Assembly (NCBI GenBank): GCA_023386885.1
Contig: JAEWIX010000095.1
Location: forward strand, 62,001 to 126,000
Source of the DNA: Pseudomonadota bacterium
GTDB lineage: Bacteria > Pseudomonadota > Alphaproteobacteria > Rhizobiales > Xanthobacteraceae
Direction of reading: 5' to 3'
DNA length: 64,000 bases
In this document: positions 43,767 through 51,694 of the stretch, one piece after another
How positions within the stretch are numbered: the first letter of the stretch is position 1
Layout: the number at the start of each line of letters is the position of its first letter
Position numbers and translations under genes: made by a program
Notes under the pieces: model-generated
What the model was told of the DNA's origin: nothing
The model's input: only the letters and a program-made list of their open reading frames with translations
Database searches by the model: none

Positions 43767-45260
43767 ATGTCCATCAAGATGCCGGTGCCGGACGCGGGTG
43801 TGCTGAGCCGCCGCGACGAGATCGTCGCGGCGCTGCGACGTATCGTGCCGGGCGAAGGCGTCATCTCCAGCGCAGCGGAGATGGTCCCTTATGAATCCGA
43901 CGCGCTGAACTCCTACCGCCAGCCGCCGATGGTGGTGGTGCTGCCCGACACCACGGAGCAGGTGGCACAGGTTCTCAAGTATTGCCATGACAACGGCATT
44001 CGGGTGGTGCCGCGTGGTTCGGGGACGTCGCTCTCCGGTGGGTCGCTGCCGTTGGCCGATGCGGTCCTGCTGGGCATGGGCAAATTCAAGCGCATCCGCG
44101 AGATTGATTTCGACAACCGCGTCGTCGTCACCGAGCCGGGCGTGACCAATCTCGCCATCAGTCAGGCGGTGGCGCATGCCGGTTTCTACTACGCGCCCGA
44201 TCCGTCGTCGCAGATCGCTTGTTCGATCGGCGGCAACATCGCGGAGAATTCCGGCGGCGTGCATTGCCTGAAATACGGCATGACCACCAACAACGTACTG
44301 GGCTGCGAGATCGTTCTCATCACCGGCGAGATTCTGCGGATCGGCGGCAAGGCCCCGGAATGCAGCGGCTACGATCTGATGGGCGTGATTACCGGCTCAG
44401 AGGGGTTGTTGGGCGTCGTCACCGAAATCACCGTACGTATTCTGCAAAAGCCCGAGACCGCGCGCGCGGTGATGGCGGGTTTTCCCAGCGTGGAATCGGC
44501 GGGCGAGTGCGTCGCGCGGATCATCGCATCGGGGATCATTCCCGCCGGCATGGAGATGATGGACAAGCCGGCGACCGCCGCCGCCGAGGCTTTCGTCAAC
44601 GCGGGCTATCCGCTCGACGTTGAGGCGCTGCTGATCGTTGAACTCGACGGCCCCAAGGTCGAGGTCGACGAGTTGATCCTGCGGGTGGATGCCATCGCCC
44701 GCGAATGCGGCCAGACCACCTGCCAGATATCGAACTCCGAAGAGGAGCGGTTGCTGTTCTGGGCTGGGCGCAAGGCGGCGTTTCCGGCGGTGGGGCGGAT
44801 TTCGCCGGACTACATCTGCATGGACGGCACCATCCCGCGCGGACGGCTGGCCGAGGCGCTGACTCGTATTCGCGAACTCTCCGAGAAATATCAGTTGCGC
44901 TGCGCCAACGTGTTTCATGCCGGCGACGGCAATCTGCATCCGCTGATCCTGTTCGATGCGAATCTGCCGGGTGAGATGGATCGGGCCGAAGCATTCGGCG
45001 CGGATATCCTGCGTACCTGCGTCGAACTCGGCGGTGTTCTCACTGGCGAGCACGGCGTCGGCGTCGAGAAGCGCGACCTGATGCCGGAAATGTTCAGCGA
45101 GATCGATCTGGCCCAGCAACAACGCCTGAAGTGTGCGTTCGACTCGCAGGGGCTGTTGAACCCCGGCAAGGTGTTCCCGACCTTGCATCGCTGCGCCGAG
45201 CTTGGCCGGGTCCACGTCCATGCCGGGAAGCTGGCGTTCCCCGAACTTCCGCGGTTTTAG
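43767..45260 (+). CDS. glcD: Glycolate oxidase FAD subunit GlcD
   Basis: A 497-residue FAD-linked oxidase. The PCMH-type FAD motif is GIRVVPRGSGTSLSGGSLPL. IACSIGGNIAENSGGVHCLKYG and GSEGLLGVVTEITVRI continue the FAD domain. The C-terminal HAGDGNLHPLILF and GVLTGEHGVGVEKRDLM contain catalytic residues. It oxidises glycolate to glyoxylate as a GlcDEF complex. I chose ATG 43767 after CGGAGAG. A 44-bp repeat lies between this gene and glcE. Confidence 0.93.
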   Translation: MSIKMPVPDAGVLSRRDEIVAALRRIVPGEGVISSAAEMVPYESDALNSYRQPPMVVVLPDTTEQVAQVLKYCHDNGIRVVPRGSGTSLSGGSLPLADAVLLGMGKFKRIREIDFDNRVVVTEPGVTNLAISQAVAHAGFYYAPDPSSQIACSIGGNIAENSGGVHCLKYGMTTNNVLGCEIVLITGEILRIGGKAPECSGYDLMGVITGSEGLLGVVTEITVRILQKPETARAVMAGFPSVESAGECVARIIASGIIPAGMEMMDKPATAAAEAFVNAGYPLDVEALLIVELDGPKVEVDELILRVDAIARECGQTTCQISNSEEERLLFWAGRKAAFPAVGRISPDYICMDGTIPRGRLAEALTRIRELSEKYQLRCANVFHAGDGNLHPLILFDANLPGEMDRAEAFGADILRTCVELGGVLTGEHGVGVEKRDLMPEMFSEIDLAQQQRLKCAFDSQGLLNPGKVFPTLHRCAELGRVHVHAGKLAFPELPRF

Positions 45261-45261
45261 C

Positions 45262-45305
45262 GCGTTTTCGAGCGAAGCGGAATCCGGTTCGCGTGAAGAA
45301 AACGC
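45262..45305. repeat. 44-bp GCGTTTTC...GAAAACGC repeat, copy 2
   Basis: Opens GCGTTTTCGAGCGAAGCGG and closes GAAGAAAACGC. It matches the element at 18027-18070 in length and at most positions. It starts one base after the glcD stop and lies inside the glcDEF operon, so it must be transcribed and read through. Confidence 0.8.
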
Positions 45306-45332
45306 TTCAAATCAAAGTGTCTAGGCAGGCGA

Positions 45333-46574
45333 TTGGTGGATATTCTCAAAGTACGCGATGCGGCTGACGTCGAGCAGGTGGTGCAAGCCGCGCTCGCCAA
45401 CGAGCAGCCCCTCGAAATTCTCGGTCATGGCAGCAAGCGCAGTATCGGCCATGCGCTGACGACCAATGCCGTGCTCGACATGTCGGCGCTTGATACGATC
45501 GTTTCCTACGAGCCGAACGAGTTGTTGCTGACGGTCGGCGCCGGGGCGCCGCTGGCCGACGTGTTGTCGCTGATTGATTCCAAGAATCAGCATTTTGCGT
45601 TCGAGCCGATGAACCCGGTGAAGCTGCTTGGAACCGGCCACGACGCCGGGACGATCGGCGGCATGCTGGCGGCGGGGCTTGCCGGTCCGCGCCGCGTGAA
45701 AGATGGAGGTGCGCGCGATCATCTGCTAGGCGCGCATGCGGTGTCCGGTTTCGGCGAGAGCTTCAAGACCGGCGGCAAGGTGGTGAAGAACGTCACCGGC
45801 TACGACCTCTGCAAGCTTTTGTGCGGTTCGTGGGGCACGCTCGCGGTGATGACCGAGGTGACGCTGAAGGTGATGCCGCGCCCCGAGAGCCAGTGCACTT
45901 TGGTGCTGCACGGGCTCGACGATGTGACGGCGGTACGAGCCATGACGGCGGCGCTGGGGTCGCCCTACGACGTCTCTGGCGCGGCGCATCTTCCGGCTTC
46001 TGTGCTACGCGATACGGATACGCGGCTGACGGAGGTTGCCGGCGGCAAAGCGCTGACGCTGCTGCGGCTCGAGGGTATCGCGGCGTCGGTGAAACATCGC
46101 GCCGGATCGTTGACTGCGGCGCTCGCAACTTACGGCGCGGCCGATGTGGTCGATGACGACGTGTCGGCTGGTCTCTGGCCGTTGGTGCGCGATGTCACGC
46201 CGTTTGCAGCCGAAGGTGCTTTTGGCGGACGGCCGGTGTGGCGGATCGTTTGTCCGCCGGCATCGGGCGGCAAACTGGGGCAGGGATTGGCCGCCGATAC
46301 CGGCGGCGAGGTTGTCTACGACTGGGGCGGTGGATTGATCTGGGCTGCGCTGCCGTCGGATTCCGACGCCCACGCCGCGCTGGTGCGCGGCCGCGCCGAA
46401 GCCGCCGGTGGCCACGCCACCCTGATCCGTGCGCCGGAAAGCCTGCGCGCCACGGTCGATGTGTTTCACCCGCCGCAAGGCGGCGTCGCCGCGCTGACCC
46501 AGCGGGTCAAGCACAGCTTCGATCCGAAAGATCTCCTCAACCGTGGGCGGATGACGCGCGGGACGACGCCATGA
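45333..46574 (+). CDS. glcE: Glycolate oxidase subunit GlcE
   Basis: A 413-residue FAD-binding subunit related to GlcD but with a shorter catalytic part. FAD motifs are LEILGHGSKRSIG and GTGHDAGTIGGMLAAGLAGPRR, followed by GKVVKNVTGYDLCKLLCGSWGTLAVMTEVTLK. It starts at TTG 45333 (GTG 45336 also possible), with an AGG run upstream. Its stop overlaps the glcF start (ATGA). It is needed for GlcD activity in E. coli. Confidence 0.92.
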   Translation: MVDILKVRDAADVEQVVQAALANEQPLEILGHGSKRSIGHALTTNAVLDMSALDTIVSYEPNELLLTVGAGAPLADVLSLIDSKNQHFAFEPMNPVKLLGTGHDAGTIGGMLAAGLAGPRRVKDGGARDHLLGAHAVSGFGESFKTGGKVVKNVTGYDLCKLLCGSWGTLAVMTEVTLKVMPRPESQCTLVLHGLDDVTAVRAMTAALGSPYDVSGAAHLPASVLRDTDTRLTEVAGGKALTLLRLEGIAASVKHRAGSLTAALATYGAADVVDDDVSAGLWPLVRDVTPFAAEGAFGGRPVWRIVCPPASGGKLGQGLAADTGGEVVYDWGGGLIWAALPSDSDAHAALVRGRAEAAGGHATLIRAPESLRATVDVFHPPQGGVAALTQRVKHSFDPKDLLNRGRMTRGTTP

Positions 46575-47896
46575 GAACCGAATTCACACTGGCCCAACTG
46601 GCCGATCCCGATATCGCCGAAGCCGATAAGATCCTGCGGGCCTGCGTTCACTGCGGCTTCTGCACCGCGACCTGTCCAACCTATGTGTTGCTCGGCGACG
46701 AACTCGATAGTCCGCGCGGCCGCATCTATCTGATCAAGCAGATGCTTGAGAAGAACGAACCGCCGACCGCCGAGGTGGTCAAGCATGTCGACCGCTGCCT
46801 GTCGTGCCTCGCCTGCATGACCACCTGTCCCTCCGGCGTCAACTACATGCATCTGGTTGATCAGGCGCGGGTCAAGATCGAGAAGGAATACGAACGACCT
46901 CTAACCGAGCAGTGGTTACGGCGCGTGCTGGCATGGGTGCTGCCCAATCCGAAATTGTTCCGGACCAGCATGATCCTGACGCGGCTTGGCCGCCCGCTGC
47001 TGGCGTTGTTGCCGACACCGCCGGTCGGGGCTACCGCTCCGACGCTTGTGAGTCGGTTGCGCGCGATGCTGGCGTTGGCGCCGCGCAGCCTGCCGCCCGC
47101 AGGGCCCGCTGCCGGGACGGTGTTCGCTGCGATCGGTCCCAAGCGCGGCCGCATTGCGCTGTTGCAGGGCTGTGCTCAACAGGTGCTGGCGCCGCGAATC
47201 AATCAGGCTGCGATACGTTTGCTGACGCGTCATGGCATCGAGGTCGTGCTGGTGGCGGATGAAGTCTGCTGCGGCGCGTTGACCCACCATCTCGGCCAGG
47301 ATGACGCGGCGCTTGCTAATGCGCGAGCCAACGTCACGGCATGGGGCAAGGAGATCGATGGCGGCGGGCTCGATGCGATCCTGATGACCACGTCGGGCTG
47401 CGGCACCGTTATCAAGGATTACGGCTATTTGCTGCGTGAAGATCGCCAATATGCCGAGCAGGCCGCCCGCGTTTCCAGGCTGGCGAAGGACATCACCGAG
47501 TACGTCGCGACGCTTGGTCTCTCGCCACCCGAGCGTCGCAGCGATCTGATCGTCGCTTATCATTCGGCGTGTTCGTTGCAACACGGACAGAAAATCACAC
47601 AGCTTCCAAAAGATTTGCTTTCCAAGAATGGATTCGTGGTGAAAGATATCCCGGAGAGCCACCTCTGTTGTGGTTCGGCGGGGACTTACAACATTCTCCA
47701 GCCTGAGATTGCGAGCAAGCTGCGTGATCGGAAAGTTGCAAACATTGCGACGACTGGGCCGGATATGATCGCAGCAGGCAACATCGGATGCATGGTTCAG
47801 ATTGCCAGCGGGACGAATGTCCCGGTGGTGCATACGGTTGAGTTGCTCGATTGGGCGACGGGAGGTCCCAAGCCAGAATTACAAGGAACGGTGTAA
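46571..47896 (+). CDS. glcF: Glycolate oxidase iron-sulfur subunit GlcF
   Basis: A 441-residue protein with two [4Fe-4S] motifs, CVHCGFCTATCP and CLSCLACMTTCP, in the first ~100 residues. Two CCG domains follow (CCGALTHHLG and CCGSAGTYN). It passes electrons from the GlcD/E flavin to the quinone pool. The start overlaps glcE. The glcDEF order is complete; no malate synthase or GlcC regulator is attached. Confidence 0.94.
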   Translation: MRTEFTLAQLADPDIAEADKILRACVHCGFCTATCPTYVLLGDELDSPRGRIYLIKQMLEKNEPPTAEVVKHVDRCLSCLACMTTCPSGVNYMHLVDQARVKIEKEYERPLTEQWLRRVLAWVLPNPKLFRTSMILTRLGRPLLALLPTPPVGATAPTLVSRLRAMLALAPRSLPPAGPAAGTVFAAIGPKRGRIALLQGCAQQVLAPRINQAAIRLLTRHGIEVVLVADEVCCGALTHHLGQDDAALANARANVTAWGKEIDGGGLDAILMTTSGCGTVIKDYGYLLREDRQYAEQAARVSRLAKDITEYVATLGLSPPERRSDLIVAYHSACSLQHGQKITQLPKDLLSKNGFVVKDIPESHLCCGSAGTYNILQPEIASKLRDRKVANIATTGPDMIAAGNIGCMVQIASGTNVPVVHTVELLDWATGGPKPELQGTV

Positions 47897-47952
47897 AGCC
47901 GCGGACAACGCGGACTGCTTGATGTGTCTAAGTCGGCAACAGGAGGACGACG

Positions 47953-48342
47953 ATGGCTAAAGCCAAGAAAGCGCTCAAGTCGAAGACCAAGAGTTCCAAG
48001 AAGAAGGCCGCCAAGTCCGTAAAGAAGGCGGCGAAAAAGACCGCTAAGAAGACGACGAAAAAAGCTCCGAAGAAAAAGAAAGCCAAGGCCGCCGGTCGCA
48101 AGACGGCCAAGAAAGCGGCGGCCAGACGCTCGGCTCCGAAGAAAGCCGTAAAAAAGAAAGCAAAAAAGGCTGCCAAGAAAGCGGCTAAGAAGACCGTCAG
48201 GCGGAGTGCCAAGAAATCAAGCCCCGCGCGGACGATGATGCCACCCGCCGCGCCGAGTCCGGCGCCTGAGGTTGCACCTTTGCCGTTGTGGAGTAATCCC
48301 GAGCCGTCGGATGGCGGCGGCGGTCCGTCCGGGACGACCTGA
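47953..48342 (+). CDS. Histone H1-like lysine-rich DNA-binding protein
   Basis: A 129-residue protein. The first ~90 residues are almost only Lys, Ala, Ser, Thr and Arg in KKAAKK-type repeats, like the eukaryotic H1 tail and Bordetella/Chlamydia Hc proteins. The last ~35 residues are Pro/Gly-rich and acidic (LWSNPEPSDGGGGPSG). AGGAGG lies at 47941-47946. It probably binds DNA non-specifically and compacts it. Copies of this type are common in rhizobia. A perfect terminator follows. Confidence 0.85.
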   Translation: MAKAKKALKSKTKSSKKKAAKSVKKAAKKTAKKTTKKAPKKKKAKAAGRKTAKKAAARRSAPKKAVKKKAKKAAKKAAKKTVRRSAKKSSPARTMMPPAAPSPAPEVAPLPLWSNPEPSDGGGGPSGTT

Positions 48343-48351
48343 TGCAAATGG

Positions 48352-48391
48352 CAGCGCCGCTTCTGGACCAACCGGAAGCGGCGCTGTTTTT
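48352..48391 (+). terminator. Intrinsic terminator of the H1-like gene
   Basis: CAGCGCCGCTTC (48352-48363) pairs with GAAGCGGCGCTG (48375-48386), extended by three further pairs (one wobble) around an ACCAA loop, and followed by TTTTT. Confidence 0.93.
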
Positions 48392-48489
48392 GCTGCGTCC
48401 TCCCATCCCGGTCGATGCGGAAATGTTGTCGGCTTGCAACAGTCGATGCGGCACATCGTTCAGAACGGTGAAAGCCGCCTAATAAGGCA

Positions 48490-48510
48490 GCAAATGCACT
48501 GCATTGTTGC
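48490..48510. promoter_or_regulatory. Palindrome upstream of the outer-membrane protein gene
   Basis: GCAA-A-TGCA-C-TGCA-T-TGTTGC is a near-perfect inverted repeat with an exact AATGCA-C-TGCATT core. It lies ~115 bases before the Gcw_chp-type gene and may be an operator; no regulator is assigned. Confidence 0.35.
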
Positions 48511-48625
48511 TTTCCGTTCGTTCTTTCCCCCCGCAGATTGAACCCGCAAGCGAACACATGCCAGCGGCTGGACGCCGAGATTCGGCGAATGGCAGAGGGC
48601 TCAACCTGGTTCGATGGGGGTTGCC

Positions 48626-49567
48626 ATGAAGACAATTTATCTCGCCGCATCCGCATTATTGATCGCCGGAACGGCTGCCGCCTCCGCGGCTGATCTGCCC
48701 GCGAAGGTTTATACCAAGGCGCCGCCTCCGGTGGCCGCCTTCGATCCGTGGGATCTCGCGTTCGGGGCGGGTATTACCAACAACTACGTGTTCCGTGGCG
48801 TGAGCCAGTCGAACCGGGAAGCGTCGGTCAGCGCCTATTTCGAGCCCCGTTTCAACGTCACCAAGGATTTGCAGCTTTACGTCGGCGCCGCCGGCAACAG
48901 CATCTCCTTTACCAATCGCGCCGCCGCCGAGGTGGACGTCTATGCCGGCATCCGCCCGACCTTCGGCCCGGTCGCATTCGATTTCGGCGTCTGGGGTTAT
49001 CTCTATCCCGGCGGGCAGTGCATCGACGGCAACGCCGGTGGTGTTGCGGCGGGCCTGTGTCCCACTGGTGCAGCCTTCCTGCCGAACGGCAATTTCATGA
49101 AGAAGGATGTCAGTTTCTACGAGTTCTACGGCAAGGTCACCTACACTGTCAGTGACGCCTTCTCGATCGGTGCCAACGCGTTCTACTCGCCGAACTTCTT
49201 AAACTCCGGGGCGGATGGCACCTACGCATCGGTGACCGGCAAAGTGACTGCACCGACCGAATGGTTCGGCAGCAGCGGTGTCGGCATGTATCTGTCGGGT
49301 GAATACGGCCGTCAGTGGCTCGGGACGTCGGACGCGTTCTACGGCAACGTCAAGTTCGCCGACTACGACACCTGGAACGTCGGTATCGGCTTCACCTATA
49401 AGGTGTTCACGCTCGACTTCCGTTACTCCGACACCAATCTGTCGAAGGCCGATTGCAATCTCTTCACGGGTGACTTCACCGCGACGGCTGCCGGTTCGAA
49501 GTGGTGCGGTGCCGCCGGCATCGTCAAGCTCTCGGCTGACCTGACGGCGATGACCAACCTGAAATGA
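48626..49567 (+). CDS. Outer-membrane beta-barrel protein (Gcw_chp/TorF-like)
   Basis: A 313-residue secreted protein with a signal peptide (MKTIYLAASALLIAGTAAASA). WDLAFGAGITNNYVFRGVSQSNREASVSAYFEPRF is the typical opening of the Gcw_chp family. Alternating amphipathic strands with aromatic ends follow, and the mature sequence is rich in Gly, Tyr and Phe. Two Cys pairs are probably disulfides. The family is thought to be porin-like, and the substrate is unknown. The start at 48626 is chosen for the signal peptide. Confidence 0.8.
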   Translation: MKTIYLAASALLIAGTAAASAADLPAKVYTKAPPPVAAFDPWDLAFGAGITNNYVFRGVSQSNREASVSAYFEPRFNVTKDLQLYVGAAGNSISFTNRAAAEVDVYAGIRPTFGPVAFDFGVWGYLYPGGQCIDGNAGGVAAGLCPTGAAFLPNGNFMKKDVSFYEFYGKVTYTVSDAFSIGANAFYSPNFLNSGADGTYASVTGKVTAPTEWFGSSGVGMYLSGEYGRQWLGTSDAFYGNVKFADYDTWNVGIGFTYKVFTLDFRYSDTNLSKADCNLFTGDFTATAAGSKWCGAAGIVKLSADLTAMTNLK

Positions 49568-49590
49568 TCGATCTCAAATCGGTCGTGGGG

Positions 49591-49618
49591 AAAGGGCGGC
49601 AGCGATGCCGCCCTTTTG
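49591..49618. terminator. Bidirectional terminator between convergent genes
   Basis: A perfect 11-bp stem, AAAGGGCGGCA (49591-49601) with TGCCGCCCTTT (49606-49616), has a GCGA loop and T-runs on both strands. It serves the porin gene and the opposite ABC transporter gene. Confidence 0.92.
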
Positions 49619-49639
49619 TTTGGGATCAATGGCGAGCCG

Positions 49640-51388
49640 CTACGTCGGCTGTATGCCCTCTTTGATCGTATAGGCGGCAGATGCCGGTTCTTCGCTTCGG
49701 GTGAGCGTGATCTCACTTGCGTGGAAGGCTTCCAACGTGCCGCGATGACCGATCGAAACGATCGTCGTGGATGGAAGTTTCTCGGCGAGGGCCTTGTAAA
49801 GTTTCGCTTCGGCGGTTTCGTCGACGGAGGCGGTCGCCTCGTCGAGAAACAGATAGTCCGGCTTCGCCAACAGGGCCCGTGCCAGGCCAAGACGCTGCTG
49901 CTCACCGAGGGAGAGGTGCGCGTTCCAATGTGCTTCGTCGTCCAGATGGTCCACCAGCGCTGGAAGTCCCACCGTCTGGATCGCCGCACGCATCGTGGCG
50001 TCGTCGAATTTGTCCGGCTCGGCGGGATAGGCGACCGCGGCTTTCAGCGAGCCGACCGGAAAATAGGGCCGTTGCGGCAGGAACATCAGCCTTGCTGCGC
50101 TTGGAATGCGGATCGTGCCGGTACCGAATGGCCAGATGCCGCCGATGGCTCGGAACAGCGTCGATTTGCCGGACCCTGACGGCCCCTTGATCAGAGTCGT
50201 TTCGCCTCGCCGTAGGCGGAGCGCCTTGGCGGCGACCATCGGTTTGCCGTTCGGCAATTGTAGCAGAAGGTCGTCGAGCGCGATTGTCGCATCGTTGGCT
50301 GCTGCATGAGAGATCCGGCCAGGCTCGCTTGGCAGGGTCGTCGCGTGTGCGATTGCGGCCTCGAAACCGTCGAGACGGCTGACGACGGCGCGCCATTCGG
50401 CCAGAGAGCGGTAAGTCGTGACGAAGAACGACAGCGCGCCCTGCACGCTGCCGAATGCGCTTGCTGTCTGCATCAAGCCGCCGAGTTGCATTTTGCCGGC
50501 GAAATAGGCTGGCGCCACTAGAATGAACGGAAACACCGTAGAGGCCTGAGAATAACTCGCCGTGAGTGCGGTGACTTTCTTAGTTCGGATCATGATGGCG
50601 ATCCAGTTATCGACCACGCGTTTGAAGCGATCCAGTAACTGATGACGCTCGGCAGCTTCGCCATGCAGCAGGGCGATCTGTTCTGCGTTTTCACGGACGC
50701 GCACCAGATTGAAGCGAAAGTCAGCTTCGTAGCGCTGTTGCATGAAGTCGAGTTGAATCAGAGGACGGCCGATCAGATGCGTCAGCACAGTGCCGATGAC
50801 GGCGTAGATCAGTGCGCCCCAAACCAGATAACCCGGAACATCGTAGGCATGACCGAACAAGTGAAGTGGTGCCGCCGCCGACAATCCCCAAAGGATCACC
50901 ACGAACGAGCCCAACGTCACGATTGATGACAACAGGCCGATTCCAATGTTCAAGGTGCGTTCGACGAAGAGCTTGACGTCATCGGTGACACGCTGATCCG
51001 GATTGTCCGCGGCGTCGCCCAGCAGTTGCATCCGGTAGTGATTGGCTTCGTGTAGCCATTCGCCGAGGTAGCGGCGGGTCATCCATGCGCGCCAGCGAAT
51101 CTGAAGCCACTGATTGAGATAGAGTTGATACACGGCCAGCAGGATGAAGATCGCCGCGATAACAACGAAGTAGGTCAGTTCAGAAACGAAGGTATCCCAG
51201 TTTCGCTCCTGCAGAGCATTGTAAAACCGCTGGTACCACTGATTGAGCAGAACGTTGATGGCGACAATGGCCAGTTCGATGCCGATGACGGTGGCAAGCA
51301 GGATCCGGCCCGGCCATTTGTCTTCGGAGCGAAAATACGGAGCGGAGAGACGCCAGACGATGGCGAGGGTCTTGCCAAGATTCTGCAC
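49640..51388 (-). CDS. BclA/YddA-like ABC transporter with SbmA/BacA-type membrane domain
   Basis: A 582-residue fused transporter. The N-terminal half is of the SbmA/BacA/ABC_membrane_2 type (LLNQWYQRFYNALQERNWDTF, LQIRWRAWMTRRYLGEWL, NPDQRVTDDVKLF, the stretch shared with BacA). The ATPase has Walker A GPSGSGKST, signature LSLGEQQRLGLAR and Walker B YLFLDEATASVD. Family members take up antimicrobial and NCR peptides in rhizobia (BclA) or affect lipid modification. It stands alone. The divergent lldP region upstream (306 bases) would contain its promoter. Confidence 0.85.
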   Translation of the reverse strand: MQNLGKTLAIVWRLSAPYFRSEDKWPGRILLATVIGIELAIVAINVLLNQWYQRFYNALQERNWDTFVSELTYFVVIAAIFILLAVYQLYLNQWLQIRWRAWMTRRYLGEWLHEANHYRMQLLGDAADNPDQRVTDDVKLFVERTLNIGIGLLSSIVTLGSFVVILWGLSAAAPLHLFGHAYDVPGYLVWGALIYAVIGTVLTHLIGRPLIQLDFMQQRYEADFRFNLVRVRENAEQIALLHGEAAERHQLLDRFKRVVDNWIAIMIRTKKVTALTASYSQASTVFPFILVAPAYFAGKMQLGGLMQTASAFGSVQGALSFFVTTYRSLAEWRAVVSRLDGFEAAIAHATTLPSEPGRISHAAANDATIALDDLLLQLPNGKPMVAAKALRLRRGETTLIKGPSGSGKSTLFRAIGGIWPFGTGTIRIPSAARLMFLPQRPYFPVGSLKAAVAYPAEPDKFDDATMRAAIQTVGLPALVDHLDDEAHWNAHLSLGEQQRLGLARALLAKPDYLFLDEATASVDETAEAKLYKALAEKLPSTTIVSIGHRGTLEAFHASEITLTRSEEPASAAYTIKEGIQPT

Positions 51389-51694
51389 AGTTATTTCTCT
51401 CCAAGGAACAGATTGATTTTGCTGCTGAAAGCCGGTGAAGGCGGAAGCACGTCAAAGAATTTCGGGACATTATGTCGCTGCGTAATCTTGTCGCGGCGGT
51501 TGATTCGCTTCTAGCATAGGTACTTAGGGACCGAAGTCCGCCGGCCCCTTCATGTGGGAGGCAGCGTTATCCGGACGGCGTTCGCAGGGCAATCTTTCCA
51601 GAATCAACAACCCGTTAGGCAACTCGCGACAATTCCGCCCGAGGCGGCACAGGCGACAGGTTCTGTCTAACTTACAAAGGGTGGGGCAACGACA
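51389..51694. other. Divergent intergenic region before lldP
   Basis: About 306 bases without a supported gene, holding the promoters of the BclA-like gene (left) and lldP (right). A small GACAG-GTT-CTGTC palindrome lies at 51655-51667, just before the lldP binding site. No strong -35/-10 pair was identified. Confidence 0.4.
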
